Source: an uncultured Porphyromonadaceae bacterium (GTDB taxonomy: Bacteria > Bacteroidota > Bacteroidia > Bacteroidales > Muribaculaceae). Taken from it: a stretch of 11,602 bases of DNA. Each line of letters starts with the position of its first letter. Within the stretch, counting starts at the first letter, position 1. The stretch spans positions 1 to 11,602 of the forward strand of contig CAMWKC010000044.1 in assembly GCA_947174735.1 (NCBI GenBank), written 5' to 3'. Of this stretch, positions 1 through 7,003 are shown in pieces. A program made the position numbers and the translations under genes. The notes beneath the pieces are model-generated. The model saw only the letters and a list, made by a program, of their open reading frames with translations, was not told the origin of the DNA and did not search any database.

Positions 1-245
1 ATATTAATCCTACACTTACCGAGAATCAGAGCTTGCTTATAAATAACTCTACCAACGAAGCTGACCTGAATATACTTTTGGAATCGGCTGAGGATTATAT
101 GTTATCCGCTAAAACTGCAAAATCTATAATTACGAATGTAAAAACAGCTTTAAACGGTTGGTATAACGAAGCCCGTAGACTTAGTCTTCCACAACGAGAT
201 ATTGATATGTTTGCTCCACGGATAGACAAATGGCTCAAGGTGTAA
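1..245 (+). CDS. HipA-like serine/threonine kinase toxin, C-terminal end (partial)
   Basis: The frame is open from the left edge (first full codon at position 3) to a TAA at 243-245, so only the last 80 residues are present and the start lies outside the window. It begins INPTLTENQSLLINN, resembling the 'AYDINPT' stretch that follows the kinase core in HipA-family proteins. It ends with a helical region containing an ARRLSLPQRDIDMF segment, typical of the HipA C-terminus. HipA proteins are the kinase toxins of type II HipBA toxin-antitoxin modules and phosphorylate targets such as glutamyl-tRNA synthetase. The catalytic residues and any HipB partner would lie to the left, so whether the gene is intact cannot be judged. 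The call rests on remembered family similarity of the C-terminal part only. Confidence 0.7.
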   Translation, partial: INPTLTENQSLLINNSTNEADLNILLESAEDYMLSAKTAKSIITNVKTALNGWYNEARRLSLPQRDIDMFAPRIDKWLKV

Positions 246-309
246 AGTTATTTGTAGTTTGTTGATAGAAAAGTAATAAGATGAAAGAAGAGGAAGTTTT
301 ATAGCAAAG

Positions 310-342
310 TTTTGTGAAATAGCTGTCGGTGTTGTATCTTTG
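310..342 (+). promoter_or_regulatory. Bacteroidetes-type promoter for the TPR-AraC regulator
   Basis: A TTTTG at 310-314 is followed after 20 bases by TATCTTTG at 335-342. This matches the Bacteroidetes housekeeping promoter (-33 TTTG, -7 TAnnTTTG) exactly at the -7 element. Transcription should start about 4-7 bases downstream, around 346-349. That places the regulator's possible GTG start at 347 essentially at the 5' end of the mRNA and rules out the upstream GTG at 329 for this transcript. Confidence 0.65.
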
Positions 343-346
343 CGAA

Positions 347-2128
347 GTGGGACGTCTTATAGATAAATTTACAGTTATCCTTAGAATTATAGCTGTGAGC
401 ATACTCGGGGCAGTATTATCGGGCTGTATTTCTTCTTCAGAAGGTGAAGAAGAAAGGAACAGTACGTCTTATGTGAATACAGATGTACGTAATCTTTCAC
501 TCGGTAGCAAGAAGGAAACAGATTTTCTTAAACAACTTGAATCTCTTACAACCGACTCCCTTTTTCGTCTGGGCTCTAAATATGTAATTAATTCTCCTGT
601 CGTACCTGATTCTGCTCTTATGGTCTTTATGGTTGCTGTCAACCGTGAGGATAAGGTCAGAAGCGATACAGCGCAGATGGCAGCGATTACAAAATGTTAT
701 GTTAATACGGCTCATGTCTATTCTACAGTATATCGTAATCTTACACGTGCCTATCGTAATCTCAGAAAAGCTGAGGAATTATGTCATCAATACGGTTTTG
801 ACGATTTGTTGGCACATGTATATATGAATATGGGAGTGACACTTTCATCAGAGAATACATTATTAGGAAAATCTCTTCCCGGTACTGACTTGGAAACAGC
901 AGTTGATTATCTCAGGAAAGCTTATTCTGTAGCTGAAAGGACCGGAAATTATGAAGTAATGGATTTCAGTATCTATAATATGGTAAGCGGTCCGGATATA
1001 ATGAGAAATGACTCGACATATCATTATATAGAACGTTATCTGAAGACCGGTGTATCTGATACTGACCCGATGAAGGTGTATCTTACCTCTGTGTGTCGTG
1101 GTCTAATAGCCTACGCCAACGGAGAATATTCTGAAGCACATGCTCAGTTCGCACACCGTGATACAGCAAATCACAATGTAAAGTGGATTCTGCCAAGACT
1201 GCGAGAACAGGCCATGTATTTTGATGCTGTTACCTATGAAGCGGAAGGTAACACTACAAAAGCAAGAGAATTACTGACAGAAATACTCGGAGAGGCAACG
1301 AAACGCGGTGACCTTGAGTCAGAGATGGCCTATAATAACAGTCTGTACCAGTTTGAACAGGAACATGGCAAACCGGAAATAGCTTCCGAACATCTGTTGA
1401 ATTTCTATCGTATACGTGAACGCTTAGCATCGATGAGCGATGAAATTTCGATATCAGAAATGCAGTTACAGGAAACTCTCGAACATTTCGAAAGCGAGCT
1501 TAACCGCACACGGAATCATGAGCGACAGATGAGATGGATAACCTGGACAGTCTGTATCATAGCGGTTTTTACGATCATTATTCTTCTTATCATCCTTTAT
1601 TATTCGCGTAGACGCCGTCAATATATAATGGCTCTCTATGAAAAGCATCTGAATACAAAACCATATACTTCTGTTCAGGCCATCGAGGAAAGTGAACCGG
1701 CTGAGGGAGCACATAAGAATTTAGCGGAAACCACTCCTGATGATAGAGAGGATAAAGAGGAGAAAATAAGTCCGGAGCTTGTGAAAGCTGTGGTTGATGT
1801 GATGGAAAACAGTCGTGAGATTTTTGATCCTGAGTTCCAGATGGCACGTCTTTGCGCCTTGTTAGGTTCTAATACAACATACGTATCACGTGCTGTAAAT
1901 TCATATTACGGAAAACCCTTCAAGAATGTACTTGCCGAACGGCGTATAGCAGAAGCCTGCCGCCGACTCGATAATCCTGTGGATAATGCTTCGCTTACTA
2001 TCGAGGCGATATGCCTGGAAGTAGGATTTAAAAGCCGTTCCGCTTTTTCTGTAGCCTTTAAAAACGTCACAGGACTTACTCCGACCGAATACCGTAAAGC
2101 GGCTCAGAAATATATGCCTCCGAAATAA
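347..2128 (+). CDS. Membrane-bound TPR / AraC-family transcriptional regulator with lipoprotein signal
   Basis: This is a one-component envelope-to-DNA regulator (593 aa from GTG 347). Residues 1-27 form a lipoprotein signal with hydrophobic core and lipobox LSGC (Cys27). A long helical region with TPR-like pairs follows (about 75-375, for example AYRNLRKAEELCHQYG), then a probable coiled coil (about 365-395). One transmembrane helix lies at about 396-418, followed by a YYSRRRR stop-transfer cluster. The cytoplasmic C-terminus (about 475-593) is an AraC/XylS double HTH ending in GFKSRSAFSVAFKNVTGLTP. By analogy with Bacteroidales TPR-TM-HTH regulators, the TPR part should be periplasmic and sense an unknown ligand or protein. 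Start choice: the open frame extends to GTG 329, but the promoter -7 box at 335-342 overlaps it. GTG 347 lies four bases after that box and keeps a complete signal peptide. No ATG exists in this stretch, so the start remains uncertain. The downstream secreted-protein operon is a plausible target (inference). Confidence 0.85.
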   Translation: MGRLIDKFTVILRIIAVSILGAVLSGCISSSEGEEERNSTSYVNTDVRNLSLGSKKETDFLKQLESLTTDSLFRLGSKYVINSPVVPDSALMVFMVAVNREDKVRSDTAQMAAITKCYVNTAHVYSTVYRNLTRAYRNLRKAEELCHQYGFDDLLAHVYMNMGVTLSSENTLLGKSLPGTDLETAVDYLRKAYSVAERTGNYEVMDFSIYNMVSGPDIMRNDSTYHYIERYLKTGVSDTDPMKVYLTSVCRGLIAYANGEYSEAHAQFAHRDTANHNVKWILPRLREQAMYFDAVTYEAEGNTTKARELLTEILGEATKRGDLESEMAYNNSLYQFEQEHGKPEIASEHLLNFYRIRERLASMSDEISISEMQLQETLEHFESELNRTRNHERQMRWITWTVCIIAVFTIIILLIILYYSRRRRQYIMALYEKHLNTKPYTSVQAIEESEPAEGAHKNLAETTPDDREDKEEKISPELVKAVVDVMENSREIFDPEFQMARLCALLGSNTTYVSRAVNSYYGKPFKNVLAERRIAEACRRLDNPVDNASLTIEAICLEVGFKSRSAFSVAFKNVTGLTPTEYRKAAQKYMPPK

Positions 2129-2159
2129 ATTAGGAAAATACTGTGCTGTAACATATATT

Positions 2160-2186
2160 TGGTTCTGTTTTAAAGAAACAGAACCA
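2160..2186 (+). terminator. Stem-loop after the TPR-AraC regulator
   Basis: GGTTCTGTTT at 2161-2170 pairs perfectly with AAACAGAACC at 2176-2185, and the flanking T2160 and A2186 add an eleventh pair. The loop is five bases. It lies 32 bases after the regulator's stop codon. There is no clear T-tract after the stem, so it is a probable rather than certain intrinsic terminator. Confidence 0.6.
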
Positions 2187-2226
2187 CTGAAAGCTAATAA
2201 TCAGAGATTTATTGTAAGGGTGTACG

Positions 2227-2234
2227 TAAATTTG
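2227..2234 (+). promoter_or_regulatory. Possible -7 element for the secreted-protein operon
   Basis: TAAATTTG at 2227-2234 fits TAnnTTTG and lies between the upstream stem-loop and the ATG at 2314. No good TTTG is found 19-21 bases upstream; the nearest TTG, at 2212-2214, is too close. A promoter lacking a good -33 box may depend on an activator, which would suit control by the neighbouring AraC-type protein, but that is speculation. It would give a leader of about 75 bases. Confidence 0.35.
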
Positions 2235-2313
2235 CCCTCGGAATGCCGAAAAGCATCATCTTCATTCAAGGTAAAAAATACACTTTATCAGCCACACAAT
2301 AAATCTAACTGAT

Positions 2314-3975
2314 ATGAAAACATCTCTACCTATTCTGGCTATGGTATTTGCCACTGCCGCTACACTGCCTGCTGTCGCTCAGGAAACAGTAAGAACTGAA
2401 CCACACGTTGGCTCGACATTGTATAAAGCCTCCAGAGCACAGGCTCCGGCTGACTGGAAATTCCAGTTTGATGCTTCTGATATTGTTACCGCTACTCCCG
2501 ACGGAGAAAAGAAAATGGTATCCAAGGCAGGTAATTATTATTCTATGTCAATGTTCGGTATTGCCGAAGGTTCTTCGAATGGAATGCCCTGTACTATAGT
2601 CGAAGGCGAGGACGGTTCATACTGGATATACGACCCGTTTGCTATGCTTGATACCAAATCATGGCTTAAAGCTCAGATTTCCGGTGATAAAATGACTATA
2701 TCCCTCCCACAGGCTATTTATTCGGATACAGATGATGACGGTACCCGGTATGTCTATGTGGCTCAGCTGTGTCATTATGAGCTCGAAGATGCTGAAGCTC
2801 AGGAAGGACTCTATTATGCAGAGCCGGGAGAAACTGAAATCGTATTTAACAGAGAGGGTGAATCATGGGTAATGCAGACCCGTGAAATGAATGATCACCC
2901 TATGATAATGGGTCTGGTGGCCGCCGACGATGGTGCATGGTGTGCATACAGTGACTGGAATATGGTTTTCTCACCGTTTTCACAGACTTTGGTTACTCCT
3001 CCTTCTTCTATGCAGAGTGAAGTATGGACATTGTCGGCAAAACTTGAAGACAAAGATTATGCCGGCGCCAAGCTTGTCAATGTCGGTTTTGACAACGATG
3101 ATGTCTATATGAGTGGGTTTTCATCACTATTTCCCGAAGCATGGATTAAAGGTACTCTGTCTGATGGTAAGATAATATTCCCTTCACACCAGTATGTGGG
3201 TGCTGACGAAATGGCTAATGCTTTCGGTTATTTCTATGGTGGTGTACAGGAGGAAGTCTATCTTGAGGAATGGGATCTGACTTATATGCAGACTGTGCTG
3301 ACCGATAATCTGACATTTGATTATGATGCTGATACCGGAACCTTAGAGAGCGAAGGTACTTTCGTTGTAAACCGTGGTGATGAGGACCTTTATGTGATAG
3401 ATATATATAATGCACCCCGTATGCGTGTGCAGGGTACTGTTACGGATTTCGTTCCCCAGAATCCGATAATAGGTTTTTACTCGGAACCCTCAGAGTTCAA
3501 AGGCTCTATATATTTCACTTTCCCGAATATAAATGCTGCCGGACAGGTACTTGATTCAGACAAACTCTATTACAAAGTCTATGTAGACGACGAGCCGTTC
3601 GTTTTCTATTCTGATGAATATGTAGGTGTCGAAGATGATACAGAGGAAATTCCTTTCTTGTTTTCCAATTCGGATACTATCGGTTATTACGGTACTTTTG
3701 ACGTAACTCATTTCATTTATTTCAATTTCACAGGATATGAGAGTCTTGCTCTTCAGACACTTTATCGCGACGGTGAAAATGTCTATCCTTCCGAATTAGT
3801 ATATGTCGTTGACAAAACTAATGTAGTTGAAAGTATGAGTAACAGTGAAGTTACAGCTGAAGAGTGGTATGATATGTCAGGACGTCGTATCGGTAACCCG
3901 GAAGCCGGCGTTTACGTCAAGCGTATTCTGTTCTCAGACGGTTCTGTTAAATCTATCAAAACCATTGTAAAATAA
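2314..3975 (+). CDS. Large secreted protein of unknown function with C-terminal tail
   Basis: I do not recognise a function. The 553-aa product starts with a clear Sec signal peptide (MKTS, hydrophobic core, AVA/Q cleavage after about residue 22). The body is acidic, rich in aromatic residues and predicted beta-rich. A segment at about 390-500 (IYFTFPNINAAGQVLDSDKL, then YYKVYVDDEPF) resembles a repeat-like domain common in secreted Bacteroidales proteins. Residues about 515-553 form a short tail, YDMSGRRI...AGVYVKRILFSDGSVKSIK, shaped like the last strands of a T9SS type A sorting domain. Bacteroidales that lack T9SS also carry such tails, so the export route is not settled. It is separated from the next gene by 31 bases and probably co-transcribed with it. 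No catalytic motif was seen. Confidence 0.8.
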   Translation: MKTSLPILAMVFATAATLPAVAQETVRTEPHVGSTLYKASRAQAPADWKFQFDASDIVTATPDGEKKMVSKAGNYYSMSMFGIAEGSSNGMPCTIVEGEDGSYWIYDPFAMLDTKSWLKAQISGDKMTISLPQAIYSDTDDDGTRYVYVAQLCHYELEDAEAQEGLYYAEPGETEIVFNREGESWVMQTREMNDHPMIMGLVAADDGAWCAYSDWNMVFSPFSQTLVTPPSSMQSEVWTLSAKLEDKDYAGAKLVNVGFDNDDVYMSGFSSLFPEAWIKGTLSDGKIIFPSHQYVGADEMANAFGYFYGGVQEEVYLEEWDLTYMQTVLTDNLTFDYDADTGTLESEGTFVVNRGDEDLYVIDIYNAPRMRVQGTVTDFVPQNPIIGFYSEPSEFKGSIYFTFPNINAAGQVLDSDKLYYKVYVDDEPFVFYSDEYVGVEDDTEEIPFLFSNSDTIGYYGTFDVTHFIYFNFTGYESLALQTLYRDGENVYPSELVYVVDKTNVVESMSNSEVTAEEWYDMSGRRIGNPEAGVYVKRILFSDGSVKSIKTIVK

Positions 3976-4006
3976 GTCGGTTAACTGAACTTACTGAATA
4001 GGAATC

Positions 4007-5839
4007 ATGAAAAGAGGTGTATTATTCTCAATTCTGGGTGCTCTTGCAGTAACAGCTTCCGCTGCTACAGTAGAGTTTACCTATATGCCTGACCCGGATA
4101 CAGACTCCTATATGGGTTTCGGTTTCAATAAGAAGGAAACTTATGACTGTGCCATACGCCTGACGGATCCGACTCTTATAGGCAGCCGAATCACCGGTAT
4201 GAGAGTGAATATCCCGGTTCAGAACGATTGGATTACTGTTCCGACGGCATGGCTTTCGACCGAACTGACACTTGTCAATAAGGTTAATTCTCCCGATATT
4301 ACTTCGGTAGAGGCTACTGTTGCTGACCAGATGCTGTCAGCAGTGTTTTCCGAACCCTATACTCTTACTGAAGAAGGAGTCTATGTAGGATATTCATTCA
4401 CGGTTGTGGAATTAGGTAATTACTCTACTCATCCGTTAGCTTATGTTGAAGGAACAGCACCGGAGAGTTTCTTTGTTCATTCTTCACGTACACGTCTCAG
4501 ATGGACTGACGAACATGCCGATACCGGTTATGTTTCTACTATGATAGTGACTCTGGAGACTGAAAGCGGAGCTACTGATGTGGCAGTAGGTCTACCGGCT
4601 GAATCTTTAATAGTTAAAGATGAAGAGGCTCCGGTGTCTGTAACTCTGGTGAATTACGGTACAGAAAATCTGAACGAGTTAGGTTATTCATGGAGTGTAG
4701 GCTCAGTCACTGGCACTGGCACATTTACTCTCGCACAGGCGCTTGCTCCGGGTGAACGTACAGTCGCTGAGCTGCCTGTAGGTCCTACTTCTACTGTGGG
4801 TACTCAAACGCTGACAGTAACCGCTGAGACATTTAACGGCGCTCCGAACGGTGACTCACGTAAGACTGCGACAGGTACAATGGTTGTAATGCCCTTTATG
4901 CCTGTTACCCGTCCTCTAATAGAAGAATACACAGGTCTTGGCTGTGGATGGTGCCCGAGAGGATATATAGCTATGGAAGAAATGGCTGAGAAATACGGTG
5001 CGGACTTTGTGGGACTGGCTTATCACAGTGCGGCTTATGAGACAGGATGTATGGTGGTTATGCCTGATGCGGATTTTCCGGTTAGTGTTTCGGGTTATCC
5101 ATACGGTACAGTTAACCGTACTATGGGTATGAATCCGTCAGAAATGCCTTCAGTGTGGAGCAGCGCCGCAGCTGTTGTCTCACCGGCTGATATAGATGTC
5201 AGCATAGACTGGACTGACGATAGCAGAACAACACTTCGTGCCTCCGCTGTACTTAATTTTGCACGCGAATATTCAGATGCCGATATGAGTATGGCTATAG
5301 CGATAGCAGCTGATGGGCTACGCAATGACAGCTGGGGTCAGAGTAACTATTATTCCGGTGCGGAACAGGGTGAAAGTGATTCGCCGCTTTGGGAAATATT
5401 CCTTAACGGCAGCCGTCGTATCAAAGACCTGACATTTAACTTTGTGGTTGTCTCCTTTAAGGATACTAAGGGTGTACCCGGTACCGTTCCTTCTGTCATT
5501 ACTTTCGCTACTGCTCCGGAATATGATATTGAATTAGCTCTTACTGACATTGTAAATGATAAAGGAGAGCACTTCCTGTCACCCGATGCAGAACTTTATG
5601 CTGTTGGTATGCTGATTGACAATAAAACCGGTGCGGTGCTTAACAGTAATAAATCCGGTTATCTTCCGGTCAATACAAGTTCTGTAAAGGTAGTGGAGCC
5701 TTCTCCGGAAGTAATATCCACTGAGTGGACCACACTGTCTGGTTGTCGCGTGGTTACTCCTTCTGCCGGTATTTTTATTAAGACCGAATATCTGAGTGAC
5801 GGTAGTGTACGTCATACCAAAGTGGTACGTCAAAACTGA
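4007..5839 (+). CDS. Secreted Omp28-like protein with Ig/CARDB-like and thioredoxin-like domains
   Basis: This 610-aa exported protein has a signal peptide (MKRGVLFSILGALAVTASAA, cleavage near residue 19-20). An N-terminal beta domain covers about 21-180. A CARDB/Ig-like domain at about 188-295 (VSVTLVNYGTENLNELGYSW) is followed by a thioredoxin-like domain from about 297. The latter begins RPLIEEYTGLGCGWCPRG, with cysteines at 313 and 316 in the CGWC site position. The layout and the later NDSWGQSNYYSG segment resemble Omp28-related outer-membrane proteins of Bacteroidales. The likely role is periplasmic or surface thiol/disulphide chemistry or protein binding; the substrate is unknown. The last ~35 residues (LSGCRV...AGIFIKTEYLSDGSVRHTK) match the tail of the upstream gene, suggesting a shared export or anchoring route. 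It is the second gene of the operon and is followed by a strong terminator hairpin. Confidence 0.82.
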   Translation: MKRGVLFSILGALAVTASAATVEFTYMPDPDTDSYMGFGFNKKETYDCAIRLTDPTLIGSRITGMRVNIPVQNDWITVPTAWLSTELTLVNKVNSPDITSVEATVADQMLSAVFSEPYTLTEEGVYVGYSFTVVELGNYSTHPLAYVEGTAPESFFVHSSRTRLRWTDEHADTGYVSTMIVTLETESGATDVAVGLPAESLIVKDEEAPVSVTLVNYGTENLNELGYSWSVGSVTGTGTFTLAQALAPGERTVAELPVGPTSTVGTQTLTVTAETFNGAPNGDSRKTATGTMVVMPFMPVTRPLIEEYTGLGCGWCPRGYIAMEEMAEKYGADFVGLAYHSAAYETGCMVVMPDADFPVSVSGYPYGTVNRTMGMNPSEMPSVWSSAAAVVSPADIDVSIDWTDDSRTTLRASAVLNFAREYSDADMSMAIAIAADGLRNDSWGQSNYYSGAEQGESDSPLWEIFLNGSRRIKDLTFNFVVVSFKDTKGVPGTVPSVITFATAPEYDIELALTDIVNDKGEHFLSPDAELYAVGMLIDNKTGAVLNSNKSGYLPVNTSSVKVVEPSPEVISTEWTTLSGCRVVTPSAGIFIKTEYLSDGSVRHTKVVRQN

Positions 5840-5860
5840 GATGAAAATTAAGTTATAAGG

Positions 5861-5895
5861 TTTTCAGGACTCTTCAATACGAAGAGTCCTGAAAA
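5861..5895 (+). terminator. Strong hairpin closing the secreted-protein operon
   Basis: TTTTCAGGACTCTTC (5861-5875) and GAAGAGTCCTGAAAA (5881-5895) form a perfect 15-bp stem with a five-base loop (AATAC). It lies 21 bases after the stop codon of the Omp28-like gene and before the promoter of the next operon. No long T-run follows, but the stem's own A/T outer arms support an intrinsic terminator. Confidence 0.85.
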
Positions 5896-5910
5896 CTTAT
5901 GTACCTGTAC

Positions 5911-5943
5911 TTGACGAAGTGTCGATTTAAATGCTTATTTTTG
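5911..5943 (+). promoter_or_regulatory. Bacteroidetes-type promoter for the lipoprotein-comM operon
   Basis: TATTTTTG at 5936-5943 matches TAnnTTTG exactly. An upstream TTG at 5911-5913 gives a somewhat long 22-base spacer. The ATG of the lipoprotein gene is at 5948, four bases after the -7 box, so the transcript should be leaderless or nearly so. Confidence 0.65.
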
Positions 5944-5947
5944 CGGC

Positions 5948-6976
5948 ATGAAGCTTCTGAAATTAGTGGTCGCTGCCGTATTAATTATGTGCGCGGCCTG
6001 CACACGTAATGAGTTCAATATGGATCTTGACCTTTCGGGAGTCGGTACCGCCGATTTTCAAGTAGTGTATTATGCTTCCGATTCACGTCAGGGATTCTAT
6101 GTCGAGACTAATATGGTGGCCCGTGAAGGTAAAGGTACGCTACGTGGCATCACCCGTTATCCTACGCTGGTTTACATCACTTCCCGCCATATCCACGAAC
6201 CGCTTGTAGTATATGCTGAGCGTGGTGATAAGATAAGTCTTAAAGGTGATTCGCCTAACCAGTTAGGCTGGGAAGTATCAGGTAATAAAATCAACGACGA
6301 ATGGAGTGCATGGCGTATGAGTAACGCCAGTGCATTGAAGTCCGGGCGTCCGGACAGTATCAATGCTGCGGTTGCTAAGTTTGTACGCCAACAGCCCGAG
6401 TCTAAGCTGTCGTTGTTACTGATGCTAACCACCTTTGTACGTCGTGCTGATCCGCAGCTTTACCGTGAACTGTGGAAAGACCTTAACAGTGAATTACGAC
6501 ATTCCGGTCTTGTGCAATTAGCCGGACGTCCGGATCAGCGGGGGGCATCTGTTTCACAGGCTGCGCGTGTAGAGTCTATGGTATTGCGCGGCCGCGGACG
6601 TCTTGATACTGTTATAACCTCACGTGTCCCTGCTACGATACTATGTTTCTGGATGAATAATAATTCTCGGAGACGCCAGGAGCTTATGGACTCTATACGT
6701 GCTTTGGCTACTGAATTTCCGGATTCAGCCTCACGCTCTATTGTGGATATATGTATGAACAGTGATTCGGTAACATGGATATCTCCTTTGCATAGGGATT
6801 CGCTGAAAGGCGTGACACGCAGCTGGATGCCACTCGGAACAACTGACCCGGCAGCCCTGACTATAGGGATAGGCTACCTACCGTGTCTTGTGGTGGTCGA
6901 TAAGGCCGGGGATATAGTTTATCAAGGTGATTCAATATCGTTAGCGATGAAGACCTTCAGACAGCTTATGGAGTAG
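5948..6976 (+). CDS. DUF4369/TlpA-like lipoprotein with a degenerate thioredoxin fold
   Basis: The 342-aa product has a lipoprotein signal (MKLLKLVVAAVLIMCAAC, lipid-modified Cys18; the -3 residue is an unusual Cys). The N-terminal half (about 30-130) resembles the DUF4369-type domain seen in Bacteroidetes TlpA-like proteins, with LVVYAERGDKISLKGDSP and a following VSGNKINDEW. The C-terminal half (about 225-342) looks like a thioredoxin/TlpA fold. TILCFWMNNNSRRR (230-243) sits where 'FWASWCPPCR' is expected, so the CPPC site is replaced by NSRR. The cis-Pro loop is kept (GYLPCLVVVDKAGDIVYQGD, Pro312). It is therefore probably redox-inactive and may bind protein or haem-like ligands instead (inference). 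It is 27 bases upstream of comM and likely co-transcribed with it. Fold assignment is by motif only. Confidence 0.75.
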   Translation: MKLLKLVVAAVLIMCAACTRNEFNMDLDLSGVGTADFQVVYYASDSRQGFYVETNMVAREGKGTLRGITRYPTLVYITSRHIHEPLVVYAERGDKISLKGDSPNQLGWEVSGNKINDEWSAWRMSNASALKSGRPDSINAAVAKFVRQQPESKLSLLLMLTTFVRRADPQLYRELWKDLNSELRHSGLVQLAGRPDQRGASVSQAARVESMVLRGRGRLDTVITSRVPATILCFWMNNNSRRRQELMDSIRALATEFPDSASRSIVDICMNSDSVTWISPLHRDSLKGVTRSWMPLGTTDPAALTIGIGYLPCLVVVDKAGDIVYQGDSISLAMKTFRQLME

Positions 6977-7003
6977 TCTTATCACCAGTTTCTTTTCTGT
7001 GTT

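Noticed and set aside
329..346. GTG 329 as the start of the TPR-AraC regulator
   Set aside because: The best promoter -7 box (335-342) overlaps it, so the expected transcript does not contain this codon.
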